64,000 nucleotides of DNA from Marinibaculum pumilum (GTDB taxonomy: Bacteria; Pseudomonadota; Alphaproteobacteria; Ferrovibrionales; Ferrovibrionaceae), in NCBI RefSeq assembly GCF_042646425.1, contig NZ_JBHRTR010000054.1:496001-560000 (forward strand), in the 5' to 3' direction. The notes under the pieces are model-generated. The model had not been told where the DNA came from, did not search any database, and was given only the letters and a program-made list of their open reading frames with translations. Of the stretch, positions 15,992 through 23,027 are shown in pieces. A program made the translations under genes and the position numbers. How positions within the stretch are numbered: the first letter of the stretch is position 1; every line of letters starts with the position of its first letter.

Positions 15992-16627
15992 ATGTCCTCG
16001 CCCTTCCCTTTCGCCCGGCCCCGCACCGATGCCCCCCCGCCAGCCGATGGCGAGGATCGCGAGGCACCGCCCGGCCCCGCCCATACCGGTGACGGCCGGC
16101 TGCCCGGCGATCCGACGGTGCAGGACCGGATCGCCCGTATGGTGCGGGTGGACCAGGCCGGCGAATATGGCGCCCGGCGGATCTACCAGGGCCAGCTGGC
16201 CGTGCTCGGCCATCGGCCGGACGCCGCCGAGATCCGCCACATGGCGGCGCAGGAGGAGCGCCACCTGGACTATTTCAACCGCGAGATGGTCGTCCGCAGG
16301 GTCCGCCCCACCGCGCTCAGCCCGCTCTGGCATGCCGCCGGCTTCACCCTGGGCGCCGCCACCGCGCTGCTGGGTCCGAAGGCCGCCATGGCCTGTACCG
16401 AGGCGGTGGAGACCGAGATCGACCGCCACTACCGGCGGCAGCTGGCGCAGCTCGGCCAGGAAGAGGCGGCGCTGCGGCAGAAGATCGACGATTTCCGGAA
16501 GGAGGAGCTGGAGCATCGCGACACCGCGATCGCCGCCGGCTCCGCCGAGGCACCGGCGCATCCGGTGCTGACGGCGGCGATCCGCGCCGCGTCGCGCACC
16601 GCGATCTGGCTGTCGGAACGGGTATAG
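15992..16627 (+). CDS. coq7: Demethoxyubiquinone hydroxylase, Coq7 family
   Basis: A 211-residue di-iron hydroxylase that adds the C6 hydroxyl in ubiquinone synthesis. All iron ligands are visible: VDQAGEYGA (first Glu), AAQEERHLDYF (E-x-x-H), EAVETEIDRHY (Glu), and KEELEHRDTA (E-x-x-H). The first 40 residues are a Pro-rich, poorly conserved extension. The ATG at 15992 follows a GGGAGATCGTG ribosome site. Acts at the inner membrane. Follows dsbB at 50 bases on the same strand. Confidence 0.93.
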   Translation: MSSPFPFARPRTDAPPPADGEDREAPPGPAHTGDGRLPGDPTVQDRIARMVRVDQAGEYGARRIYQGQLAVLGHRPDAAEIRHMAAQEERHLDYFNREMVVRRVRPTALSPLWHAAGFTLGAATALLGPKAAMACTEAVETEIDRHYRRQLAQLGQEEAALRQKIDDFRKEELEHRDTAIAAGSAEAPAHPVLTAAIRAASRTAIWLSERV

Positions 16628-16633
16628 GCGGCC

Positions 16634-16649
16634 GGCCGGCCCGCCGGCC
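16634..16649. terminator. Hairpin after coq7
   Basis: GGCCGG-cccg-CCGGCC, a 6-bp all-GC stem 6 bases past the coq7 stop. No T-run; a weak terminator candidate that also marks the edge of the lower-GC mercury module. Confidence 0.35.
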
Positions 16650-16780
16650 AAGGCGGAAGCCGTGCCGTCAAACGGCCGGCAGGCAGCCGCTTGGCGTCTT
16701 ATGCCTTGCGTTCCTCTTTCGCCTGGCATGCGGATGAAAGCGGTGGGCGCGGCGTCGCCGGCTTGTGATCTGCGGCGCGC

Positions 16781-17173
16781 TCAATCTGGCTCGAGCAGCT
16801 TCAAGAGCAGTGGGCATTGAGCCGCGTCGGCCTCGCATGCGGTGACAACTTGCTGCAGCGCGGCTTCAAGTTTGGAAAGTTCGGCAAGCTTCTGGCGCGT
16901 GACAGACAGATGTCGCCTTGCAAGTTCTCCTGCCGGACCGCATTCACGCTGTGGGTCATCAGAAAGTTCGAGAAGCGCCTTGGCATCTGCGATTGAGAAC
17001 CCGAGATCCCGACAGCGCTTGATGAATCGCAAAGCCGCTATCTGATGTTCACTGTACAAGCGTCGTCCTGCGGCAGTGCGGTGGGGACTTGCCGTGACGC
17101 CGGCACGCTCATAGTACCGGATGGTCTCGATTGTCAGCCCGCTTCTCGCAGCGGCTACACCGATCGCATGCAT
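16781..17173 (-). CDS. merR: MerR-family metal-responsive regulator (mercury type)
   Basis: A 130-residue dimeric activator/repressor. The N-terminal winged helix (SGLTIETIRYYERAGV...TAAGRRLYSEHQIAALRFIKRCRDLGFSI) is classic MerR. Three Cys sit where MerR binds Hg(II): RECGPAGELA at the start of the dimer helix, and the C-terminal pair in TACEADAAQCPLLLKLL. That set favours mercury over copper or zinc sensing. The ATG at 17173 aligns with family starts; a GTG at 17194 would overlap the operator. Base composition is visibly lower in GC than the flanks. Divergent from merT across a MerR-type operator. Confidence 0.88.
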   Translation of the reverse strand: MHAIGVAAARSGLTIETIRYYERAGVTASPHRTAAGRRLYSEHQIAALRFIKRCRDLGFSIADAKALLELSDDPQRECGPAGELARRHLSVTRQKLAELSKLEAALQQVVTACEADAAQCPLLLKLLEPD

Positions 17174-17188
17174 GTGAACCGATCGCCA

Positions 17189-17219
17189 TTGCACCTGTAG
17201 TCGCTACAGGTTGCAGGCT
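17189..17219 (+). promoter_or_regulatory. MerR-type operator/promoter for the merT gene
   Basis: A -35 TTGCAC (17189-17194) and a -10 CAGGCT (17214-17219) are separated by 19 bp, the over-long spacer typical of MerR-controlled promoters. The perfect dyad ACCTGTAG-tcg-CTACAGGT (17193-17211) lies between and over the elements. Bound metal-loaded MerR would untwist this spacer. The predicted transcript start falls on or next to the merT ATG. Confidence 0.75.
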
Positions 17220-17225
17220 GGACCC

Positions 17226-17612
17226 ATGCGAGCAAGCCAAATCTCATCGCGCGGTGACACAGAGACGCGATCCAGCAAGGCTGTCCTCGGGCTTGCCGGA
17301 CTTCTTTCGGTGTTATCCGCGTCATGCTGCGTGTTGCCGGTCGCACTAACGATCGTCGGACTTGGCGGGTCCTGGTTGGCTCTGCTGGGCCCGTTTGTGG
17401 AACATCGAACCCTGATCCTTGCAGTAGCCGGTACGGTCATCGCATGGTCATGGTTCAGAGTGTGGCGCCGCCTTGCTGCAGGTCAGAAGATCGGCCTGGG
17501 ACACGCTGCTGCCGCGGTCGCGACCGTTTTATTCATTGTGGCGCTGTCAGCGCCGCTATGGGAGGTCGAGGTGTCGCGGGCCTTGTTCGCGTGGTGGCGG
17601 ACAGTCCGATGA
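17226..17612 (+). CDS. MerT-like mercuric ion transport protein
   Basis: A 128-residue inner-membrane protein with three hydrophobic helices. The first helix carries the vicinal cysteines of MerT (SASCCVLPVALTIVGLGGSW), followed by a short loop and a second helix, the standard MerT layout. The second Cys pair found in the cytoplasmic loop of full MerT is absent; the loop here reads RRLAAGQKIGLG. Product would move Hg(II) inward or have a related metal role. The ATG at 17226 would sit almost at the transcript start, so leaderless translation is possible. No merP or merA is present in the window. Confidence 0.78.
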   Translation: MRASQISSRGDTETRSSKAVLGLAGLLSVLSASCCVLPVALTIVGLGGSWLALLGPFVEHRTLILAVAGTVIAWSWFRVWRRLAAGQKIGLGHAAAAVATVLFIVALSAPLWEVEVSRALFAWWRTVR

Positions 17613-17742
17613 GGCGGATCCTTGACCCGACAGCGACGCCTGAATCGCCCCCTTCCGGTCCGTCAGGTGTTGAGAATCGTCATTGTCCCGCCCGTTGAGG
17701 ACGCGACAAGGCAGAACTCCCCCCTTGTCCGGAGCGACGACT

Positions 17743-17952
17743 GTGACTGAGCGGCTGCAAAGCACGATAACTTGCCCACTCTGCGGTCATGCGAAGACCG
17801 AGACGATGCCAACGGACGCCTGTCAGTGGTTCTATGAATGTAGTGGATGCGGAAAATTGCTTCGCCCTCTCCCGGGCGATTGTTGCGTCTTCTGTTCCTA
17901 CGGTTCCGTGCCCTGCCCTCCGATACAGCTGGATCGGTCATGCTGCGTTTGA
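17743..17952 (+). CDS. GDCCVxC-motif small cysteine-rich protein
   Basis: A 69-residue cytoplasmic protein with ten cysteines. An N-terminal zinc-ribbon-like part has CPLCGH and ECSGCGKLL; the signature GDCCVFCSYGSVPCPPIQ follows, the hallmark of the family named GDCCVxC domain-containing (seleno)protein. All motif cysteines are ordinary TGT/TGC codons, so this is the Cys form. The GTG start at 17743 has GGAG eight bases upstream. As I recall, the family is often found beside mercury or other heavy-metal genes and its function is unknown; metal binding or handling is likely. It lies 130 bases after merT on the same strand. Confidence 0.8.
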   Translation: MTERLQSTITCPLCGHAKTETMPTDACQWFYECSGCGKLLRPLPGDCCVFCSYGSVPCPPIQLDRSCCV

Positions 17953-18142
17953 GCGTTGACGATCGGTCTGGCGAAGGCAGGCCCCCTGGCCGTCCGACCG
18001 GATCCCCTTCGCAAGATCTTCGCAACGGGCATGGCGGCGATCCATGCCGGCCATCTGCATCCCGACGTGACGCGGCGGCGGGGCGGCCTCCGCCTCCGCC
18101 AGCCGGGAGCCGGCGCCGGACCGAGCGCCGCCGCTGCGGCCC

Positions 18143-18694
18143 CTACGGCTCCAGTTCGCTGTCCCAGTACAGGAAGTCGTGCCAGCTCTCGTGCAGGTAG
18201 TTCGGCGGGAAGCGGCGGCCGTTTTCCTGCAGCTGATGGACGCTGGGCATCATCGGCCAGGCGCGCGGGTACATCTTCGCGTCGGTGCAGAAGCGGCCGC
18301 CCTTCTCCAGGTTGCAGGGCGCGCAGGCGGCGACGACATTGTCCCAGCTGGTCACCCCGCCGCGGGAGCGCGGGATGACATGGTCGAAGGTCAGCTCCTC
18401 CGTCGCGCCGCAATACTGGCAGGAGAAATTGTCGCGCAGGAAGACGTTGAAGCGGGTGAAGGCCGGGCGCCGCGCCGGCGCGACATAGCTCTTCAGGGAG
18501 ATGACGGAGGGGAGCCGCATCTCGAAGGTCGGCGAGCGGACCGCGCGGTCATACTCCGCCAGGATGTTCACCCGCTCCAGGAAGACGGCCTTGATCGCGT
18601 CCTGCCAGGACCAGAGCGACAACGGGTAGTAGCTGAGCGGGCGATAGTCCGCGTTCAGCACAAGCGCCGGGCAACTCTCCGGAGAATTGAACAC
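18143..18694 (-). CDS. HNH endonuclease family protein
   Basis: A 183-residue protein. The HNH core is CQYCGATEELTFDHVIPRSRGGVTSWDNVVAACAPCNLEKGG in residues about 93-133: two CxxC zinc pairs, the catalytic FDHVIP and the Asn of SWDN. The N-terminal part (PALVLNADYRPLSYYPLSLWSWQDA) is conserved in a common bacterial HNH family of unknown biological role, found as a solitary chromosomal gene. The start is GTG at 18694 with GGAG nine bases upstream. It borders the mercury module but its base composition matches the host. Confidence 0.87.
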   Translation of the reverse strand: MFNSPESCPALVLNADYRPLSYYPLSLWSWQDAIKAVFLERVNILAEYDRAVRSPTFEMRLPSVISLKSYVAPARRPAFTRFNVFLRDNFSCQYCGATEELTFDHVIPRSRGGVTSWDNVVAACAPCNLEKGGRFCTDAKMYPRAWPMMPSVHQLQENGRRFPPNYLHESWHDFLYWDSELEP

Positions 18695-18868
18695 AGTTCC
18701 GATCTCCGCTTCGGCCGATGGCCCGCGACGCCGCTTCGGTCCCGACCGAATCGGTCACAGCCGAATCGATCCGGGCCGTCTGGCGTGGGCGAATCGGCGC
18801 GTCCGATTCCGCGCGCAGCTTATACCATATCCGCGATGAAGGTTGTGTGACCGTACTGCATGTCGGGT

Positions 18869-19606
18869 TCAACCGGCGCGGCGACTGGCCCCAAGCAGAT
18901 GCCCGGCCACGAAACCGATCCCCAGATGGATGCCTTCCTCGTCGATGCTGTGCGGCATGCCGCGGCAGACATGCCAGATCACGCCGACACCCCCGGCGGC
19001 CAGGGTCTGGCCGGCCTCGAACATCGCCTCCACCGGCACCACCTCGTCGGCATCGCCGTGGATCAGCATCACCGGCGGCCGGTTGCGCCAGGCCGCCCCC
19101 GGGCTCTCCCCCTCGCCGCCGCCTTCCACCAGCGCGCCGGAAAAGCCCAGGATGCAGGCCGGGGCGCCGGGGCGCCGCAGGCCGACATGCAGGGACATCA
19201 TGGTGCCCTGGCTGAAGCCGACCAGGGCGAGATCGCGATCGGTCAGGCCATGGCGGCGCAGTTCCTCGTCCAGGAAGGCGTCGATCGCCGGCGCCGCCCG
19301 GGCGGCGCCCTCGGCCATGCCGGCATACATCTGCGCGGCGAAACGGGGATCGCGACGCATCATGTTCGGGTCATAGCTGTCCAGCGCGAACCATTGCCGC
19401 CCGTCCATCCCGGGCGGCATGCCCGGCACCGGCTGCGGCGCATGCGGCGCGACGAAGGCGGCATGCGGCAGGCGCTGCTGGAAATAGGGCGCCAGCGCGA
19501 TCAGGTCCTCGCCATTCGCGCCATAGCCGTGCAGGAGCACCACCAGCTGCTGCGGCCCGCCGCCGCTGCGCGGCGGCACCCGCGGGCCGCTCAGGCGCTG
19601 CACCAT
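18869..19606 (-). CDS. Phospholipase/carboxylesterase family alpha/beta hydrolase
   Basis: A 245-residue cytoplasmic serine esterase (abhydrolase_2). The catalytic triad is clear: Ser in GFSQG, Asp in IHGDADEVVP, His in CRGMPHSIDEEG. LVVLLHGYGANGEDLIAL is the oxyanion-hole region. Similar enzymes hydrolyse short acyl esters or remove protein S-acyl groups. ATG 19606 is preferred over ATG 19615 because AGAGG is then spaced nine bases away. It follows the AlkA-like gene at 58 bases on the same strand, possibly co-transcribed. Confidence 0.87.
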   Translation of the reverse strand: MVQRLSGPRVPPRSGGGPQQLVVLLHGYGANGEDLIALAPYFQQRLPHAAFVAPHAPQPVPGMPPGMDGRQWFALDSYDPNMMRRDPRFAAQMYAGMAEGAARAAPAIDAFLDEELRRHGLTDRDLALVGFSQGTMMSLHVGLRRPGAPACILGFSGALVEGGGEGESPGAAWRNRPPVMLIHGDADEVVPVEAMFEAGQTLAAGGVGVIWHVCRGMPHSIDEEGIHLGIGFVAGHLLGASRRAG

Positions 19607-19664
19607 GTCCGTCATCCTCTTCTGCGTGGCAGGGGCCGGTGCCGACAGGGCGACCGGCGGCGCC

Positions 19665-20300
19665 TCAGACGGCGTCGCGGCCCTTGATGACCCGATAATG
19701 CGCCCAGAGCAACCGGGCCGCCGTGCTGCGATGCGGTGCCCAGGCTTCCGCGATCGCGTCCGTGGCCTTCGGCGCCGGGCGGTCGGGCAGGCCCTTCGCC
19801 GCCTGCAGGGCGACCTGCAGCGCCAGGTCATGCGCCGGCCAGATGTCGGGATGGCCCAGCGCCGACAAGAGGTAGATGTCGGCCGTCCAGCGGCCGATGC
19901 CGGTCACCGCCGTCATCGCCTCGCGCGCGGCGGCGACCGGCAGGCCGGGCAGGGCCTGCAGGTCCAGGCTGCCATCCGCCACCGCTTCGGCCGCGGCGCG
20001 CAGGTAGCGCAGTTTCGGCCGGCTGAGGCCGCAGCCCAGCAGGACCTCGTCGCTCTGTGCCGTCAGCCGGTCGGCGGTGACGGCACCGAGCCGGGCCTCC
20101 AGCCTGCCCCAGATCGCCGCCGCGGAGGCCAGGGAGACCTGCTGCTGCACCATGATCGACGCCAGGCCGCGAAAGCCGGCGGGCCGGTCGCGCGCCGGCA
20201 GGTCGATGATGCCGGCGGCGACCCGCGCCAGCTCGGGATCGGCCGCGCAGAGGGCGCGCACCGCCGGGTCGGTGGCGGTGGCCGTCGCGGCAGGGCTCAT
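19665..20300 (-). CDS. DNA-3-methyladenine glycosylase, AlkA-like HhH-GPD protein
   Basis: A 211-residue base-excision repair glycosylase. The helix-hairpin-helix VTGIGRWTADIYLL near residue 137 and the catalytic Asp in WPAHDLALQ near residue 163 define the HhH-GPD fold; SIMVQQQVSLASA matches the AlkA group. It lacks the N-terminal beta domain of E. coli AlkA, as do many short alphaproteobacterial forms. It would excise alkylated purines. Its ATG overlaps the stop of the upstream small-family gene by four bases (ATGA), so the two are translationally coupled. Confidence 0.88.
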   Translation of the reverse strand: MSPAATATATDPAVRALCAADPELARVAAGIIDLPARDRPAGFRGLASIMVQQQVSLASAAAIWGRLEARLGAVTADRLTAQSDEVLLGCGLSRPKLRYLRAAAEAVADGSLDLQALPGLPVAAAREAMTAVTGIGRWTADIYLLSALGHPDIWPAHDLALQVALQAAKGLPDRPAPKATDAIAEAWAPHRSTAARLLWAHYRVIKGRDAV

Positions 20301-20764
20301 GGCCGCCGCGTGCGTGCGGCCATCGCCGCCAGCGCAGCAACCGCCTCCGCCATGGTGGGCACCACCTGCGTCTCCACCTCCAGCCCCTGGATCCGGCTGA
20401 CCGCATTGCCGAACCGGGCGACGAAGGCACGGCCGGGATCCCGGTCGCATAGGACCACGTTCAGGAAGCGGATGCCGCTGTCGACCAGCAGGCGGGAGGC
20501 GGTCTCGTAGCTGGCCGTATCCAGGAAGGCTTCCGCCGCGCGGGTGTCGCCCAGCACGTTGAGGATATCGCCCTCCGTCACCTCCGCGATGGCCCGGTAT
20601 GCCTCGACCATGACGGGGCCGGTATAGGTGCCGACCGCACGGAACAGGATGGCATGCGCCAGACCGCCGGGAACCGCGTCGAAGGTCACCCGGCAGGCAT
20701 CCCCGTCCACGGGCGGGGGCAGGCGGGCCGGCGGCATCGCGTCTGGTGATGGTTCAGCCAACAA
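20297..20764 (-). CDS. Unrecognised small alpha/beta protein, family copy 1 (STAS-like layout)
   Basis: A 155-residue protein that resembles four other genes in this window. Landmarks: AYRAIAEVTEGDILNVLGDTRAAEAF, then DSGIRFLNVVLCDRD, then ARFGNAV. A strand, D-x-R turn, helix, then a second strand preceded by GI is reminiscent of SpoIIAA/STAS domains, but the phospho-acceptor Ser is not evident. The TTG start at 20764 follows GAGGCGAGAG and gives an N terminus (LAEPSPD) that aligns with copy 2 (QDEPSTD). ATG at 20737 is the alternative. Overlaps the AlkA-like start by four bases. Confidence 0.6.
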   Translation of the reverse strand: MLAEPSPDAMPPARLPPPVDGDACRVTFDAVPGGLAHAILFRAVGTYTGPVMVEAYRAIAEVTEGDILNVLGDTRAAEAFLDTASYETASRLLVDSGIRFLNVVLCDRDPGRAFVARFGNAVSRIQGLEVETQVVPTMAEAVAALAAMAARTRRP

Positions 20765-20834
20765 TCTCTCTCGCCTCACGAAATCCTGCTGCCCATAGGC
20801 AGCCAGACGGCAGCCCCCGTGCGAAAAGAAGGAA

Positions 20835-20846
20835 GGCAGATCTGCC
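20835..20846. promoter_or_regulatory. 12-bp perfect palindrome upstream of family copy 1
   Basis: GGCAGATCTGCC, 70 bases upstream of the copy 1 start in an otherwise featureless spacer between copies 1 and 2. It could be a dimer binding site; no partner regulator is nearby. Confidence 0.3.
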
Positions 20847-20938
20847 GGAACATGACCCGGAAAGGGCCCGCCGCCTATCCCCCATCGGAACAAGTCCGCA
20901 GCGGCCATCCCGGCAACGCAGCATGCCGGCCCGACCGT

Positions 20939-21385
20939 TCAGTCGGGTTCGGCGATCAGCTGCGCCAGGGTCTCGGCGGCGGCATCGATATCCGCGACGA
21001 TGCGCGAACGGACGGTCAGTCCGCCCAGTTGCGCCACCTCGTTGCCGAAGCGGACCAGGAACTGCCGCCCGACATCGCGCTCGCAGACCACCAGGTTCAG
21101 CCGCGCGATGCCGTGCGCCGTCATCACCCCAGTGGCCGTCCGGTAGGCGGCGAAGTCCAGCAGGGTCTCGGTGCCCCGCGTATCGGCAATGACGCTCAGG
21201 ACCGGGCCGTCGGCGTACCGCACCAGCACGCGATAGGCCGCCACCAGCGCCGCACCGGTGAAGCGGCCCTCCACCCGCGCCATAACGGCGTTTGCCAGCC
21301 CGCCGGGCGCCAGCTGGAAGGTCAGGCGGAAATCCGGGCCGACGACAGGATCCGGCGTCAGGTCGGTGGAAGGTTCGTCTTGCAC
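20939..21385 (-). CDS. Unrecognised small alpha/beta protein, family copy 2
   Basis: A 148-residue paralogue of copy 1. Shared features: APGGLANAV near the start, GRFTGAALVAAYRVL, GPVLSVIADTRGTETLL, HGIARLNLVVCERD, and LVRFGNEVAQLGGL. The GTG start at 21385 has AGGACAG upstream and matches copy 1 at the N terminus. It is cytoplasmic with no signal peptide or helix. Divergent from the GluQRS gene with 90 bases between the starts, and in line with copy 1 (174 bases apart). I know no function for this family. Confidence 0.65.
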   Translation of the reverse strand: MQDEPSTDLTPDPVVGPDFRLTFQLAPGGLANAVMARVEGRFTGAALVAAYRVLVRYADGPVLSVIADTRGTETLLDFAAYRTATGVMTAHGIARLNLVVCERDVGRQFLVRFGNEVAQLGGLTVRSRIVADIDAAAETLAQLIAEPD

Positions 21386-21475
21386 GTTCTGTCCTGGCTG
21401 GCAGGCTGGGTCTTGGTGCCGCCGGCAGGCGCCTGTACCGGCTATCCCGCTACGGCTATCACCACGCATCATGGA

Positions 21476-22417
21476 ATGACAGATTCTTCCGTCAGCAAAG
21501 GCCAGACCTTGCCGGACGCACCCGTCACCCGCTTCGCCCCCAGCCCCAGCGGCATGCTGCATGTCGGGCATGCCTATGCTGCGCACATGGCCTGGCGGGC
21601 CGCCGCCACCGCCGAAGGCGGGCGCTTCCTGCTGCGTCTGGAGGATATCGACCGCGATCGATGTCGCCCGGAATTCGAGACGGCGATCCTGGAGGACCTG
21701 CACTGGCTGGGGCTGGCACCTGCAGCACCGCCCTGGCGGCAGTCCGACCGTTTCCCGGTCTACCGGCAGGCGCTGGAACGCCTGCGCGATGCCGGCCTGG
21801 TCTATCCCTGCTTCTGCACCCGGGCACAGATCCGCGCCGAGATCGCCGCCAGTGCCCAGGCCCCGCACGGGCCGGAAGGGGCCATCTATCCCGGGACCTG
21901 CCGCAGCCTGGAGCCGGCGGAGGCCGCGGCCCGCATCGCCGCCGGCGCGGCCCATGCCTGGCGCCTGGACAGCGCCGCGGCCGCGGCACGGGTCGGGCGG
22001 CTCGCCTGGCACGACCTGGATGCGGGCACGGCGACGGCCGATGCCGGCCTGCTGGGCGACGTTGTGCTGGCTCGCAAGGAAGTGCCGACCTCCTATCACC
22101 TTGCCGTCGTGATCGACGACGCGGCGCAGGGGATCACCCTGGTCACCCGGGGCGAGGACCTGCGCTACGCCTGTCACCTGCACAGGGTCCTGCAGGCCCT
22201 GCTGGACCTGCCGGTGCCGGTCTGGCGGCACCACCCGATCCTGCTGCGGCACGACGGCAAGCGGCTGGCCAAGCGGGACCGCGACCTGACCATCCGCGAG
22301 TTGCGGGACCGCGGCATGTCGCCCGCCGCGCTGCTCGACCTGGCTGATCGCTGGGCCGCGGAGGGCCCGCCCTCCGGAGAGATCGGGACCTCCGCCTCGG
22401 GCATCCACGAGCATTGA
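21476..22417 (+). CDS. gluQ: Glutamyl-Q tRNA(Asp) synthetase
   Basis: A 313-residue paralogue of the GluRS catalytic core that attaches glutamate to queuosine-34 of tRNA-Asp. Evidence: TRFAPSPSGMLHVGHAYAA (HIGH-type motif), LRLEDIDRDRCRPEF, the zinc site CFC near residue 120 with YPGTC, and KRLAKRD in place of KMSKS. It lacks the anticodon-binding C-terminal domain of GluRS, which separates it from true synthetases. The ATG at 21476 gives the usual length. Surrounded by small-family copies 2 and 3. Confidence 0.92.
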   Translation: MTDSSVSKGQTLPDAPVTRFAPSPSGMLHVGHAYAAHMAWRAAATAEGGRFLLRLEDIDRDRCRPEFETAILEDLHWLGLAPAAPPWRQSDRFPVYRQALERLRDAGLVYPCFCTRAQIRAEIAASAQAPHGPEGAIYPGTCRSLEPAEAAARIAAGAAHAWRLDSAAAAARVGRLAWHDLDAGTATADAGLLGDVVLARKEVPTSYHLAVVIDDAAQGITLVTRGEDLRYACHLHRVLQALLDLPVPVWRHHPILLRHDGKRLAKRDRDLTIRELRDRGMSPAALLDLADRWAAEGPPSGEIGTSASGIHEH

Positions 22418-22452
22418 AGGCGGCTGACAACCGCGCGGCAACGGCGGAACGG

Positions 22453-22914
22453 TCAGCTCATCCCGCCGCCGGGACGGCTGTCCGGCGCCGCGGAGATGTC
22501 CGGCGTCTGTGCCATCAGCGCGCGCAGCTCGGCCACGGCGGCGCTGCGGTCGGCGACGACGCGCGGATGGATCTCCTGCCGCTGCAGGCGCCCGACCTCG
22601 TCGCCAAAGCTGACCAGGTGCCGGATTGCCGGCTCCGGATTGGCGACGACCAGGTTCAGGCGCCGGATGCCACAGTCGTACAGCCCGCGATGGATCTCCG
22701 CGAATTCGCTGTAGCTGAGCTGCAGGTCCAGCCGGATGTTCACGACGATGAGATTCAGGACCGGCCCTGAGACCATCGCGCCGAGCCGGCGATATGCCTC
22801 GAACAGGTCGCCCGGCGGCACCCGACCTTCCAGATGCAGCAGGAAGGCGCCCTGCAGTCCGTCCGGCGCGGTTTCGACGGCGATCAGATGGTCCGCGCCG
22901 GAAAAGCGGATCAT
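22453..22914 (-). CDS. Unrecognised small alpha/beta protein, family copy 3
   Basis: A 153-residue member of the same family: PDGLQGAFLLHLEGRVPPGDLFEAYRRL, GPVLNLIVVNIRLDLQL, CGIRRLNLVVANPEP, LVSFGDEVGRLQ. The D-x-R turn is replaced by V-N-I-R, so the acidic position is lost here. The C-terminal 15 residues are Pro/Gly-rich and disordered-looking. ATG 22914 is chosen; an inverted repeat CCTGGT-ttc-ACCAGG (22924-22938) sits just upstream and could fold over the ribosome site. Convergent with GluQRS, 35 bases apart. Confidence 0.62.
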   Translation of the reverse strand: MIRFSGADHLIAVETAPDGLQGAFLLHLEGRVPPGDLFEAYRRLGAMVSGPVLNLIVVNIRLDLQLSYSEFAEIHRGLYDCGIRRLNLVVANPEPAIRHLVSFGDEVGRLQRQEIHPRVVADRSAAVAELRALMAQTPDISAAPDSRPGGGMS

Positions 22915-23027
22915 CCGGCAGCGCCTGGTTTCACCAGGTGCGTCATCCCTTCCCCCCAAGGCACAGCCCCCGTGGCGGACCGAAAGCGTCCTGCCTGCGC
23001 CCCGTGCGGGTGCCGCCGGCCCGGCGC

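Noticed and set aside
17743..17952. Selenocysteine in the GDCCVxC protein
   Set aside because: The motif positions are ordinary TGT/TGC codons with no in-frame TGA until the end, so this is the cysteine form.
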